Shown: positions 36,329-47,932, counted from the stretch's first letter. The stretch: 64,000 nt of DNA from Chromobacterium phragmitis (GCF_003325475.1 NZ_CP029495.1:930001-994000), one strand, 5' to 3'. Translations and numbers: made by a program. The notes: generated by a model not told the origin, from the sequence alone.

Positions 36329-38647
36329 TCACACCTGTCCCGCGCCGGCCAGGGGCAAGCTGAACCAGAACACGCAGCCCCCCTCCGGGCTGCTGACCGC
36401 GCCGAATTCGCCGCGGTGAAACTCGACAATGGAACGGCAGATGTTGAGGCCGATGCCCATTCCTTCCGGCTTGGTGGAGTAGAACGGCGTGAACAGATTG
36501 TCCTGCATCCCGGAGGACAGGCCCGGGCCGTTGTCCACCACCTCCACCCGCCACCTGCCGTTTTCCACGCAGGTGTGCAGCTCCACGCAGGGGCGCGGCG
36601 TGCCGGCTTCCACCAGCGCCTCTATCGCGTTTTTCATCAGATTCAGCAGCACCTGCTCGATCAGCACGGGATCCATGTCCACCAGACAGGCGCGGCGATC
36701 GGCCGCCAGTTGCAGGCTGACCGCGTTCTTCGCTGCCAGGGGTTCCGCCAGGCCCAGCGCGCGCTGCACCACCCTCGCCGGCTCGGCCCGCTCCAGCTGC
36801 GGCTCGTGCTTCTTGACGAAGGCGCGGATGCTGCTGACTATCTGCGCCGCGCGGCGCGCCTGTTCGGCGATGGCGTGTATCGCCTCACGCACGCCGGCGG
36901 GCAGAATCAGTTCCTCCGGCAAGCGGCGGCCGACGCCGGCGGCGTAGGTATTAATGGCGGTCAGCGGCTGGTTCAGCTCATGCGCCAGCGTGGAGGCCAT
37001 CTCGCCCATCGCGATCAGCCTGGCCGTATTCTGGAAGCGCTCCTGTTGCGCCTGCTCGCGCTCTTCGCGCCGGCGCTCCGCGGTGACGTCGCTGACAATG
37101 GCGAGCCAGGCCGCTTCGCCGTTGACCCACTCGATGCGGCGGCGGCGGATCAGCAGGCAGTTGTCGCCGGTGACGATGAATTCCTGCCCGTATTCGTCGC
37201 CGCCCTCGCCGGCGCGCAGACCGGGCAACAGCACGCAGCAGGGCGCGTCGGCATCGCCCACTTGCCACAGCTCGGCGAAGCCCGGGTTGGCGTACAGCAG
37301 CAAGCCGCTGCCCTCGTCCACCACGCAGACGCCTGCGGCCAGACCGTTGAGCACGGTGAGGAAGCGGCGGTGGGCGGCGTCCAGGGCCATGCGTTGGCGT
37401 TGCCGTTCGGTGATGTCGAACAGCGAGGCGATCCAACCGCGCTGGCTGCCGTCCTCCTCCACCAGCGGCGTGGCGAACAGACGCACCACCAGCGTGTCAC
37501 CGCGCTTGCGCTTGAGCGTCAGCTCGAAGCCATGCTCCGGCTGGCGGTTGTCCCGCACAGCGTCCATCGCGCCGGCCAAGGTTCCGTGCTGGTCGTCCGG
37601 CCAGAACGGGTGCGGCGGGAAGCTGCCCACCAGTTCCTCCGGCGCGAAGCCCAGCATGTCGCAGAAGGCGCGATTGACGCGGACGATCTCGCCCTCCAGC
37701 CCGATGGCCACCAGGCCGCTGTTCATCGAATCCTCAATCGCCTGCCTCAGCGACACTTCCTTGGCCAGCCGCTGCTCGGCCAGCAGCCGCTCCCGCATGT
37801 GCCGGCGGATGCGCCACACCGCGTAGAGCAAGGTCAGCAGCAGCAGCGCGATGACTACGGTCAACACCGGCAGCGTCAGGCCCAGGCCGCTGCGGTAGCT
37901 GACCGCGCGCAGGTACAGCCCGTAGCCGGGCGGATCGAAGCTGGTCTGGTGCGAGATGGTGCCCGGCTGTTCGGCGGCGTCGAATTTCTGCGCCAGCGTC
38001 TTGCCGCCCAGATCGACAATGCTGATGTAGTTTTTGGAAGCGATCCACCATGGCACCTGGTGGTAGAGCAAGCCGTCCAGTTGGTAAGACAGACGCACCC
38101 CGCCCAGCAGCCGGCCGTCATGGACGATGGGAATGGCCAGGTCGAAGCGGTATTTGCCGGCAGGCCCCAGATAAGGCGCCCCATAGCTGGGACGCAGCAA
38201 TCGGCCGGCGCGCCACAGCGCGTCGTACTCGGCTGGGTTCAGTTGGCGCTGGTCGCGGCGCACGCCGTGGGTATCCCATTCCACCATCCGGTCCAGCCCC
38301 ACCCGCTCCAGCGTCACCATCTCCGGGTTTTCACGCAGGTAGAACGATGCCTGCTGGGCAAAGCGGCGACTGTCCAACTTGCCGGAGGCGATGTCGCGCG
38401 CCAGCGCGTCGCCCCACTCCTGGTGCCCTTCCAGATGCATGCGCAACGATTGCTCCAGCCACAGCACCTCCTGGATCAGGTTGTCCTGCTGCTCGTCTCG
38501 CCAGTCGCGATACACAAGATAACTGAGGCTGCACAGCGCCAGCAGCAGCGCGATCAGCGCCAGGCTGGCGCCCAGCCACAATTGATGCGGAGAACGCCGA
38601 TTACGGGACGATGACGAAAACATGGCGAATAATGAAGAAGATGGCAT
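36329..38647 (-). CDS. PAS-domain sensor histidine kinase, DctS-like
   Basis: A 772-residue membrane sensor kinase. TM1 is about 24-46, the periplasmic sensor domain about 47-250 (with GGVRLSYQLDGLLYHQVP), TM2 about 256-276, PAS domain 1 about 300-420 (EGEIVRVNRAFCDMLGFAPE) and PAS domain 2 about 425-540. The kinase core follows: H-box STLAHELNQPLTAI with His 556, N-box NLMKNAIEAL near 673, G-boxes VVDNGPGLSS and GMGIGLNICRSIVE. It is divergent from the dctPQM TRAP genes, as with DctS/DctB sensors of C4-dicarboxylates. No response regulator lies beside it in this window; the downstream neighbour is a tRNA. Confidence 0.9.
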   Translation of the reverse strand: MPSSSLFAMFSSSSRNRRSPHQLWLGASLALIALLLALCSLSYLVYRDWRDEQQDNLIQEVLWLEQSLRMHLEGHQEWGDALARDIASGKLDSRRFAQQASFYLRENPEMVTLERVGLDRMVEWDTHGVRRDQRQLNPAEYDALWRAGRLLRPSYGAPYLGPAGKYRFDLAIPIVHDGRLLGGVRLSYQLDGLLYHQVPWWIASKNYISIVDLGGKTLAQKFDAAEQPGTISHQTSFDPPGYGLYLRAVSYRSGLGLTLPVLTVVIALLLLTLLYAVWRIRRHMRERLLAEQRLAKEVSLRQAIEDSMNSGLVAIGLEGEIVRVNRAFCDMLGFAPEELVGSFPPHPFWPDDQHGTLAGAMDAVRDNRQPEHGFELTLKRKRGDTLVVRLFATPLVEEDGSQRGWIASLFDITERQRQRMALDAAHRRFLTVLNGLAAGVCVVDEGSGLLLYANPGFAELWQVGDADAPCCVLLPGLRAGEGGDEYGQEFIVTGDNCLLIRRRRIEWVNGEAAWLAIVSDVTAERRREEREQAQQERFQNTARLIAMGEMASTLAHELNQPLTAINTYAAGVGRRLPEELILPAGVREAIHAIAEQARRAAQIVSSIRAFVKKHEPQLERAEPARVVQRALGLAEPLAAKNAVSLQLAADRRACLVDMDPVLIEQVLLNLMKNAIEALVEAGTPRPCVELHTCVENGRWRVEVVDNGPGLSSGMQDNLFTPFYSTKPEGMGIGLNICRSIVEFHRGEFGAVSSPEGGCVFWFSLPLAGAGQV

Positions 38648-38805
38648 GCCGCAGATGATACCCCGAGCGCGCGGCGGCGGGGCGCATGCCCCTGTTCTGG
38701 AATTCCCTAATGGCCAAGGCGCGATAGAGCTTCTACTTTATCCGCACAACAACCGGCTAGAACCGGAATGATATCTACAACGCTGCAATGGATGGAGACT
38801 CCAAC

Positions 38806-39810
38806 ATGAAACTGAAGCACGCCGCGCTGGCCATCTGCGCCAGCCTCACCCTGTCCGGCTTCGCCCAGGCGGCCGGCGAAATCGTCATCAAGTTCAGCCA
38901 CGTGGTGGCGCCCAACACGCCCAAAGGCAAGGCCGCCGAGTATTTCAAGAAGCTGGCCGAACAACGCACCCACGGCAAGGTCAAGGTGCAGGTTTACCCC
39001 AACAGCCAGCTCTACAAGGACAAGGAAGAGCTGGAGGCCCTGCAGCTGGGCGCGGTTCAGATGCTGGCGCCGAGTCTGGCCAAATTCGGCCCGTTGGGGG
39101 TGAAGGAGTTCGAAGTCTTCGATCTGCCCTATGTGTTCGACAACTACGACGAAGTCAACAAGGTGATGCACGGCCCCATCGGCAAACAGCTCTTGACCAA
39201 GCTGGAGTCGAAAGGCATCAAGGGCCTGGCCTACTGGGACAACGGCTTCAAGAATTTCTCGGCCAACAAGCCGATCAAGACGCCGGCCGACCTCAAAGGC
39301 ATGAAGATCCGCATCCAGTCGTCCAAGGTGCTGGAGGAGGAAATGCGCAGCCTGGGCGCGCTGCCGCAGGTGATGGCCTTCTCCGAGGTGTACCAGGCGC
39401 TGCAGACCGGCGTGGTGGACGGCACCGAGCTGGAGGCGTCCAACCTCTACACCAGCAAAGCCTACGAGGTGCAGAAGAACCTGACGCTGACCCAGCACGG
39501 CTTTCTGGGCTACGCGCTGATCGTCAACAAGAAATTCTGGGACGGCCTGCCGGCCGACATCCGCAAGGAGCTCGACGGCGCGGTGGCCGACGCCTCCGTC
39601 TACGCCAACAAGATCGCCAAGGAAGAAAACGACAAGGCGGTGGCGGCGATCAAGGCCTCCGGCAAGACTCAGGTCTATGTGCCGACGCCGCAGGAACGCG
39701 AGGCATTCAAGAAAGCGATGTTGCCGGTGCACCAGAAAATGGCCTCCCGCATCGGTCCGGACCTGCTGAAGGAAATCTACAAGGAAACCGGCTTCAACCC
39801 CGCCAAGTAA
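38806..39810 (+). CDS. dctP: TRAP transporter substrate-binding protein DctP
   Basis: A 334-residue periplasmic receptor. The signal peptide (about 1-23, ending AQA) is followed by the DctP fold: IVIKFSHVVAPNTPKGKAA, VQVYPNSQLYKDKEELEALQ, GAVQMLAPS, and the carboxylate-binding Arg region KGMKIRIQSSKVLEEEM, then VVDGTELEASNLYTSK. Similarity to C4-dicarboxylate receptors suggests succinate, malate or fumarate. The start at 38806 (MKLKHAAL) has GGAG about 8 nt upstream; an ATG at 38788 is the alternative. A stable hairpin follows before dctQ. Confidence 0.95.
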   Translation: MKLKHAALAICASLTLSGFAQAAGEIVIKFSHVVAPNTPKGKAAEYFKKLAEQRTHGKVKVQVYPNSQLYKDKEELEALQLGAVQMLAPSLAKFGPLGVKEFEVFDLPYVFDNYDEVNKVMHGPIGKQLLTKLESKGIKGLAYWDNGFKNFSANKPIKTPADLKGMKIRIQSSKVLEEEMRSLGALPQVMAFSEVYQALQTGVVDGTELEASNLYTSKAYEVQKNLTLTQHGFLGYALIVNKKFWDGLPADIRKELDGAVADASVYANKIAKEENDKAVAAIKASGKTQVYVPTPQEREAFKKAMLPVHQKMASRIGPDLLKEIYKETGFNPAK

Positions 39811-39821
39811 ACGGACAGATC

Positions 39822-39845
39822 GCCGCGCGCCCTCCGGCGCGCGGC
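39822..39845 (+). other. Intercistronic hairpin between dctP and dctQ
   Basis: A perfect 10-bp stem (GCCGCGCGCC and GGCGCGCGGC) with a CTCC tetraloop, 12 nt past the dctP stop and without a T-run. It probably protects dctP mRNA or reduces read-through so that the binding protein exceeds the permease. Confidence 0.6.
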
Positions 39846-39870
39846 TTGCGCGCGTTCTAGGAATACCGCC

Positions 39871-40494
39871 ATGCTGAAAATCCTCGACCACCTCGAGGAG
39901 TGGCTGATCGCCTGCCTGATGGGGGCCGCGACCTTGATCACCTTCGCCGCGGTGCTGCATCGCTACGGCTCGGGCGTTCCCACTCTTCAACCCTACCTCG
40001 CCCCTATCAATATGGCCTGGGCGCAGGAGCTGACCATCTATCTGTTCGTCTGGATGGCCAAATTCGGCGCCGCCTACGGCGTGCGCACCGGCATCCACGT
40101 CGGCGTCGACGTGCTGGTGAATCGCCTGTCCGACAACAAGCGCCGCGTCCTGATCGTGGTCAGCCTGCTGGCCGGCGCGCTGTTCACCGGGGTTGTCGGC
40201 ACCCTGGGCACCAACTTCGTCTGGGCCATCGGCCATACCGACCAGACCTCGCCCGATCTGGAGGCGCCGATGTGGCTGGTCTACCTGGCCGTGCCCTGCG
40301 GCTCCTACCTGATGTGCTTCCGCTTCCTGCAAGTGCTTGCCGGCTTCCTCCGCACCGGCGCGCTGCCCAAGCACGACCATACCCATGTGGAAGGCATGGA
40401 GGACGTCGCCGCGGACAGCAACTGGTTCGCCTTGGACGACAATCTGCACCCGCGCAGCCTGAACAACGACGACAAGGGGAGCAAGCGGCCATGA
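39871..40494 (+). CDS. dctQ: TRAP transporter small permease DctQ
   Basis: A 207-residue four-helix inner-membrane subunit. Helices are near residues 12-34, 48-66, 88-108 and 130-150; the conserved AQELTIYLFVWMAKFGAAYG and TGIHVGVDVLV are in the middle. It has an unusually long hydrophilic C-terminal tail (about 45 residues, with HDHTHVEGMEDV and an Asn/Asp/Lys-rich end). The stop overlaps the dctM start (ATGA). Confidence 0.93.
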   Translation: MLKILDHLEEWLIACLMGAATLITFAAVLHRYGSGVPTLQPYLAPINMAWAQELTIYLFVWMAKFGAAYGVRTGIHVGVDVLVNRLSDNKRRVLIVVSLLAGALFTGVVGTLGTNFVWAIGHTDQTSPDLEAPMWLVYLAVPCGSYLMCFRFLQVLAGFLRTGALPKHDHTHVEGMEDVAADSNWFALDDNLHPRSLNNDDKGSKRP

Positions 40495-41777
40495 GCGTGC
40501 TATTCATTTTCGGCCTGCTGGTGCTGCTGATGCTGACCGGCATGCCCATCTCCATCGCGCTGGGCCTGACCGTGCTGACTTATCTGTTCAGCATGACCCA
40601 GATACCGATCGAGTCGGTGGCGTTGAAGCTGTTCACCGGCATCGAGAAGTTCGAGATCATGGCCATCCCCTTCTTCATCCTGGCCGGCAACTTCCTCACC
40701 CACGGCGGCGTGGCGAGGCGAATGATCAACTTCGCCACCAGCCTGGTCGGCCATTGGCACGGCGGCCTGGGCCTGGCCGGCGTGCTCGCCTGCGCGCTGT
40801 TCGCGGCGGTATCCGGCTCCAGCCCGGCCTGCGTGGTGGCCATCGGCTCCATTCTGCTGCCGGCCATGGTGAAGCAGGGCTTCCCCAAGCAGTTCGGCGC
40901 CGGCGTGATCACCACCTCGGGCGCGCTGGGCATCCTGATCCCGCCGTCCATCGCCATGGTGATGTACTCGGTGGCCACCAACACCTCGGTAGGCCAGCTG
41001 TTCATCGCCGGCGTGGTGCCGGGCCTGATGCTGGCCAGCCTGCTGGGGCTGACCACCTGGCATCGCGCCCGCAAGCACGGCTACCCGCGCCTGCCCAAGG
41101 CCAGCATGGCCCAGCGCATGAAGGCGCTGCGCGAGAGCATCTGGGGCCTGCTGCTGATCGTGTTGGTGATAGGCGGCATTTACAGCGGCATTTTCACGCC
41201 GACCGAGGCCGCCGCCATGTCCGCCGTCTACGCCTTCATCGTCGCCGTCTTCGTCTACAAAGACCTGACGCTGAAACAGGTGCCCAAGGTGTTGCTGGAT
41301 TCGGCCAGCATGTCGGCGATGCTGCTGTACATCATCACCAACGCGGTGCTGTTCTCTTTCCTGATGACTTCGGAGAACGTGCCGCAAATGATGGCAGGCT
41401 GGCTGATCGACGCCGGATTGGGACCCATCGCCTTCCTGTTGATGGTGAACGTCCTGCTGCTGCTCGCCGGCAATGTGATGGAGCCGTCGTCCATCATCCT
41501 GATCATGGCGCCCATCCTGTTCCCGGTCGCCCAGCAGCTGGGCATCGACCCCATCCACTTCGGCATCCTGATCACGGTGAACATGGAGGTGGGCATGTGC
41601 CACCCGCCGGTGGGATTGAACCTTTACGTCGCTTCGGGGATCACCAAGATGGGGATCACCGAGCTGACGGTGGCGGTATGGCCGTGGCTGCTCACCATGC
41701 TGGCCTTCTTGCTGGCGGTGACCTACATCCCGGAAATCTCGCTGTGGCTGCCGCGGGCGCTGGGCATGATGTCTTGA
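40491..41777 (+). CDS. dctM: TRAP transporter large permease DctM
   Basis: A 428-residue transport subunit with about 12 membrane helices. Family motifs are GMPISIALGL, AIPFFILAGNFLTHGG, ALFAAVSGSSPACVVAIGSI, TTSGALGILIPPSIAMVMY and NMEVGMCHPPVGLNLYVAS. It uses a sodium or proton gradient to import the ligand delivered by DctP. The start is set by the ATGA overlap with dctQ. A terminator lies shortly after, so the unit is dctPQM. Confidence 0.95.
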   Translation: MSVLFIFGLLVLLMLTGMPISIALGLTVLTYLFSMTQIPIESVALKLFTGIEKFEIMAIPFFILAGNFLTHGGVARRMINFATSLVGHWHGGLGLAGVLACALFAAVSGSSPACVVAIGSILLPAMVKQGFPKQFGAGVITTSGALGILIPPSIAMVMYSVATNTSVGQLFIAGVVPGLMLASLLGLTTWHRARKHGYPRLPKASMAQRMKALRESIWGLLLIVLVIGGIYSGIFTPTEAAAMSAVYAFIVAVFVYKDLTLKQVPKVLLDSASMSAMLLYIITNAVLFSFLMTSENVPQMMAGWLIDAGLGPIAFLLMVNVLLLLAGNVMEPSSIILIMAPILFPVAQQLGIDPIHFGILITVNMEVGMCHPPVGLNLYVASGITKMGITELTVAVWPWLLTMLAFLLAVTYIPEISLWLPRALGMMS

Positions 41778-41801
41778 AAAACCAGCGCATCCGACATGCC
41801 G

Positions 41802-41830
41802 ACGCGATGGGCTCGCCCATCGCGTGTTTT
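41802..41830 (+). terminator. Terminator after dctPQM
   Basis: ACGCGATGGGC and GCCCATCGCGT pair in a tight hairpin followed by GTTTTGT. Confidence 0.75.
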
Positions 41831-41939
41831 GTCTGACACGGCATAGCCCGGGCCTGGCATAAGTCTTATAATGCCTCGCTAGACTCCCTTATACCCTTAC
41901 AGCAAACATAAAGATAACCTCTCTATCAGGAGCCTGCGA

Positions 41940-44225
<2,286 letters not shown>

Positions 44226-44252
44226 TCCGGCGCTTCAGGCGTCTTATACTGA

Positions 44253-44281
44253 ACGGGCAAGCATCGCTTGCCCGTTTTTTT
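44253..44281 (+). terminator. Intrinsic terminator after maeB
   Basis: ACGGGCAAGC-ATC-GCTTGCCCGT followed by seven T. Confidence 0.93.
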
Positions 44282-44297
44282 ATCGCCGGAATCCACC

Positions 44298-44549
44298 ATG
44301 AGCCAAGACAACCATAACGACCCTTTCGCCCTGTTCCGCCAATTCTGGCAACAAGCCACGCCTCCCGGCATGCAGGCCTTTTTGCCGCCGATGTCGGAAG
44401 AGGAAATCGAACGCAAGCTGGCCGAGCTGAAAGTGGTGGAAGGCTGGCTGACGATGAACCTGGGCGTGCTGACCATGCAGATCAAGACGCTGGAGATGCA
44501 GAAAGCCGCGCTGCACTCGATGCGCCCGAAAGATCCGCCCATTGGCTGA
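44298..44549 (+). CDS. PhaM-like polyhydroxyalkanoate granule-associated protein
   Basis: An 83-residue protein matching the N-terminal half of PhaM proteins, which bind PHA synthase and DNA and control granule number and segregation. The pattern is DPFALFRQFWQQA, PPMSEEEIERKLAELKVVEGWL and NLGVLTMQIKTLEMQKAAL, a short coiled-coil helix pair. The Lys/Ala-rich DNA-binding tail of full-length PhaM is absent, so it may be a shorter variant. The start at 44298 has only a weak ribosome site. The next gene starts inside its last codons (8-nt overlap). Confidence 0.75.
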   Translation: MSQDNHNDPFALFRQFWQQATPPGMQAFLPPMSEEEIERKLAELKVVEGWLTMNLGVLTMQIKTLEMQKAALHSMRPKDPPIG

Positions 44550-46173
44550 GCCCCCGGCTCCGCCGCGCTGGGCGCCGTTCCTGGCGCTGTGCCTGCTATG
44601 GCTGCTGCCGGGCCTGATCGGCCACGAGCCTTGGAAGCCCGACGAGGCCTATACCTTCGGCCTGGTGCGCCACCTCGCCGCCAGCGGCGACTGGGTGGTG
44701 CCGATGCTGGCTGGCGAGCCCTTCCTGGAAAAACCCCCGCTGTTCTTCCTCACCGCCAGTTGGACCATGCGCCTGTTCGAGGGATGGCTGGGCGCGCCGG
44801 ACGCCGCTCGGCTGGCCGCCGGCCTGTGGATTGCCATCGGCGGACTGGGACTGGCCTCCGCCGCCCGCGGCCTGTACGGACCGGGGCACGGCCGCTGGGC
44901 GCTGGCTCTGTTGCTGGGCACTGTCGGCCTGCCGCTGCGCGCCCATCAATTGATCACCGATACCGCACTGCTGGCCGGCTTCTGCTGGGGCCTGGCCGGA
45001 CTGTGCCACGCCAAGAATCGCCCCGTGCCTGCCGGGCTGATGCTGGGCGCCGGCGCGGCCATCGCCTTCCTCAGCAAAGGGCTGCTCGGTCCAGGCTGCC
45101 TGGCCATCGCCGCGCTGGCGCTGCTCGGGCATCGCAGCTACCGCAGCCTCGCCTACCTGCAAACCTTGGCCATCGCGCTGGCCATCGCGCTGCCGCTGCC
45201 CCTATGCTGGATGTTCAGCCTGCATCAACGCAGCCCCGCGCTGTTCCATGTCTGGCTCGACGCCAACAACTTCGGCCGTTTCCGCGGCACCGCCCAGCTG
45301 GGACCGCGCGCCGCTCGCGGCTTTTACGGTCTGACCCTGCCCTGGTATGCGCTGCCGCTGTGGCCATTGGCCTTGCTGGCGCTATGGCGCGCCGGGCGGA
45401 GTCGATTCGCCAAGGTGGAGTGGCTTCCGCCGCTGGCGCTGTTCGGCGTCACGCTGGCGGTGCTGCTCGCCGCCGCCGACGCGCGCGAACTGTACGCGCT
45501 GCCGCTATTGCCGCCTCTCGCCCTGCTGGCGCTATCCGGGCTGCGCGGCGCCGGCACGCCGCCGCGTTGGCTGAAATGGCTTCTGGCCTTGCTGATGGCG
45601 GCCCTGGCTGGCTATCTGTTGCTAGGCGCCGCCGCGCTCAGCTTCCCCCTGGACAGCATCCTCGCCCGCCGCTGGCTGGAACATCGCTTCCCGGGCTGGG
45701 CGCCGCGCTTCCTGCCCGGCGACTGGCTGCGTTTCCTGGCCGCCAGCGCGTTGCTGGCATGGTGCTGGCGACAGCCCATGCCCGGCGCCGCCAGCTTGCT
45801 CTGGCGCTGGAGCCTGGGCCTGACCTGGCTCTGGTGCGTCATGGCCATTTTGTGGCTGCCTGCGCTGGACCACGGCATGCGCTACCGTGAAGCCTTCTCG
45901 GCGTTGAAGCCGCGGCTGGACAATATCGCCCGCGGCGGCGATTGCGTCGCCAGCCTGGGCCTGGGAGAGCCGCAGCGCGCGCTGCTGGAATACTATGCCG
46001 GGCTGCGCACGCTGCGGCTGGAAGCTTCGCCGGCCGCCGGACGCTGCCGCTGGCTGCTGCTGCAAACGCTTCACGACCGCGTGCCCTCCCCTTACGACGC
46101 TTTGCGGCCTGTTTACGCTTTTCAACGGCCGGGAGACCGCAAGGAACGCTTCCGCCTGTATAAATTGTGGTGA
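44542..46173 (+). CDS. ArnT-like glycosyltransferase, membrane (GT83/PMT superfamily)
   Basis: A 543-residue integral membrane protein with about 12 helices in the N-terminal 420 residues and a small soluble C-terminal domain. The first loop has GHEPWKPDEAYTFG and GEPFLEKPPLFF, the acidic DE and EKPP motifs of ArnT/PMT enzymes that move a sugar from an undecaprenyl-phosphate carrier to lipid A, glycan or protein. Specificity is not readable; no arn genes lie nearby, so an O-glycan or protein target is as likely as lipid A. The frame begins with a TTG overlapping the PhaM-like gene by 8 nt. A later start would lose the first helix. Confidence 0.85.
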   Translation: MAEPPAPPRWAPFLALCLLWLLPGLIGHEPWKPDEAYTFGLVRHLAASGDWVVPMLAGEPFLEKPPLFFLTASWTMRLFEGWLGAPDAARLAAGLWIAIGGLGLASAARGLYGPGHGRWALALLLGTVGLPLRAHQLITDTALLAGFCWGLAGLCHAKNRPVPAGLMLGAGAAIAFLSKGLLGPGCLAIAALALLGHRSYRSLAYLQTLAIALAIALPLPLCWMFSLHQRSPALFHVWLDANNFGRFRGTAQLGPRAARGFYGLTLPWYALPLWPLALLALWRAGRSRFAKVEWLPPLALFGVTLAVLLAAADARELYALPLLPPLALLALSGLRGAGTPPRWLKWLLALLMAALAGYLLLGAAALSFPLDSILARRWLEHRFPGWAPRFLPGDWLRFLAASALLAWCWRQPMPGAASLLWRWSLGLTWLWCVMAILWLPALDHGMRYREAFSALKPRLDNIARGGDCVASLGLGEPQRALLEYYAGLRTLRLEASPAAGRCRWLLLQTLHDRVPSPYDALRPVYAFQRPGDRKERFRLYKLW

Positions 46174-46297
46174 ATTAGCATTTTTTATCATGACAGCGCT
46201 ATCTTGCGTCACATTCCGTCACACGGTTCCACACAACTATTAACAATTTCAATCATGGATTTATCTTATCCTGACATTCCCAAGGATGAGGTATTGC

Positions 46298-47203
46298 ATG
46301 ACTGTCACAAACTCCGTGGATTTGTTCTGGTCGCTGGCGAAGGGAGAGTTTTCCCAACGCGACGGTTTCGACGAGGGCAAGAACCGCTTCAAATTCGTCT
46401 TCCGCGGCATGCTGACGCTGCCGTGGACATTGCGCTGGCTGGACACTTTCCGCCATTCGCAGACGCTATTGACCTATCTGCGCCGCAATCCACGGTTAGC
46501 CAGCAAGCTGCATCGTCCCTACCTGCACCGCTCGCTGGGGTGCGCCGGCAAACTGGCAGCGCTTCGCGCGCATTATCAGCTTCTCGAACAACGCTTCGCA
46601 GCCGATGTCCGCGGGCGCTTGTTGTCCAGCGCGCCCTTGCGTCTCGCCGATCTCGTCGGCAAAAACGACGTGCCGCTGCAATTGCTGCTCACACAACAGC
46701 ACAGTTTCGACAAGGAAGGGGAAATGTCGCTACAGGTCTGCGGCGCCGATCAGGTGCCGCTGGCGACGCTGACCTTTACGCTGACCCGCCGCGACGGCGG
46801 CATGACGCTGGTGGCCGGCGGCCTGCAAGGCCCCCGCAAGCCTTACGGCGCAGAGCAGGTACAACAGGCCACCAAGGCCGCTCACGGCCTGTTCCCGAAA
46901 CGGCTGGCGATGGAAGCGCTGGCGGCGCTGGCCCGCAAGATAGGCGCGGACCAGATTCTGGCCGTCGGCAACCGCGAGCACATCTATAGCTCTTGGCGCT
47001 ATCGCCGCAGCCTTTTCGCCGACTACGACAGCTTTTGGCAGACGCTGAACGCCGAGCCGGTGGACGGCGGCCGCTTCTTCCGCATTCCGCTGACGCTGCC
47101 GCGCAAGGCGATGGCCGACATCGCCAGCAAGAAGCGCTCCGAATACCAGCGCCGCTACACGCTGCTGGACGAGCTGTCCGCCCAGACCCTGGCCGCGCTC
47201 TGA
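46298..47203 (+). CDS. DUF535 (VirK/YbjX family) protein
   Basis: A 301-residue cytoplasmic protein of the VirK/YbjX family, linked in enterobacteria to envelope integrity and virulence, biochemical role unknown. Recognisable blocks are HRPYLHRSLGCAGKLAALRAHY, VPLATLTFTLTR, GGLQGPRKPYGAEQVQQAT, GNREHIYSSWRYRR, and the C-terminal KKRSEYQRRYTLLDEL. The start at 46298 has GAGG 6 nt upstream; the frame extends four codons further. It stands alone with an AT-rich upstream region. Confidence 0.88.
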   Translation: MTVTNSVDLFWSLAKGEFSQRDGFDEGKNRFKFVFRGMLTLPWTLRWLDTFRHSQTLLTYLRRNPRLASKLHRPYLHRSLGCAGKLAALRAHYQLLEQRFAADVRGRLLSSAPLRLADLVGKNDVPLQLLLTQQHSFDKEGEMSLQVCGADQVPLATLTFTLTRRDGGMTLVAGGLQGPRKPYGAEQVQQATKAAHGLFPKRLAMEALAALARKIGADQILAVGNREHIYSSWRYRRSLFADYDSFWQTLNAEPVDGGRFFRIPLTLPRKAMADIASKKRSEYQRRYTLLDELSAQTLAAL

Positions 47204-47210
47204 AATCGCC

Positions 47211-47816
47211 TCAGGCAGGCCGCTCCAGCGTGAACGCCGCCTCGGCCAAGCTGTAGCGGTTGCCGCCCAGCTTTCCGACTGCCTGCAGGCTTTGCTCGTC
47301 CAGCGCGCCGTCGCGCCACAAGCCATCCGCCACATGAATGTATTTCACTTCGGCCAGCACCAGATTGCCGGCGCCGCTGCCGTGGCCGAAAGTCAGGCAT
47401 TGATGCAGCGCGCACTCCAGCCTCACCGGCGCTTCGGCCACGCCAGGCGGCTTGACCGTCACACTGTCTATCTTGGCCACGCCGGCCAATTCGAATTCGT
47501 CCACATCCGCCGGATACGCGCCGCAACTGGCGTTCATCGCCGCCGCCAGCGGCTGGCTGACGATGTTGACCACCAGCTCTCCGGTCAGGCGGATATTGGC
47601 CAGCGTGTCCTTGTCGCGCTCCGGCGCCTGCTTCAGGATGCTGATGCCGAGCAGCGGCGGATTGACGCTCATCACGTTGAAAAAGGAAAACGGCGCCAGA
47701 TTGCACACGCCCTTCAAGTCCTGGGTGCTGACCCAGGCGATGGGCCGCGGCAACACGCACCCCACCAGCAGCTGATACAGATTCGTCCGATCCAGTTGCT
47801 GCACATTGAACTCCAT
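47211..47816 (-). CDS. Flavin reductase family (FMN-binding split-barrel) protein
   Basis: A 201-residue flavoprotein with the split barrel of the flavin reductase-like domain: LLVGCVLPRPIAWVSTQD, NLAPFSFFNVMSVNPPLLGIS and NIRLTGELVVNIVS for FMN binding, then ECALHQCLTFGHGSGAGNLVLAEV. These proteins reduce flavin for partner oxygenases or act as FMN-binding oxidoreductases; no partner is next to it. The start at 47816 was chosen to begin at MEFNVQQL; the longer frame runs into the dnaE promoter. It converges on the DUF535 gene and is divergent from dnaE. Confidence 0.9.
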   Translation of the reverse strand: MEFNVQQLDRTNLYQLLVGCVLPRPIAWVSTQDLKGVCNLAPFSFFNVMSVNPPLLGISILKQAPERDKDTLANIRLTGELVVNIVSQPLAAAMNASCGAYPADVDEFELAGVAKIDSVTVKPPGVAEAPVRLECALHQCLTFGHGSGAGNLVLAEVKYIHVADGLWRDGALDEQSLQAVGKLGGNRYSLAEAAFTLERPA

Positions 47817-47932
47817 CGTTGGTTCTTCGCCTGCGGTGAAATTGCCATGCCAACATTCTAATGCGCATCGCCGCGCATTTGCCAGCAGACGATTGACTGG
47901 TTCGTCCCTTCGCCACCCGCTAAAATGCCCGG

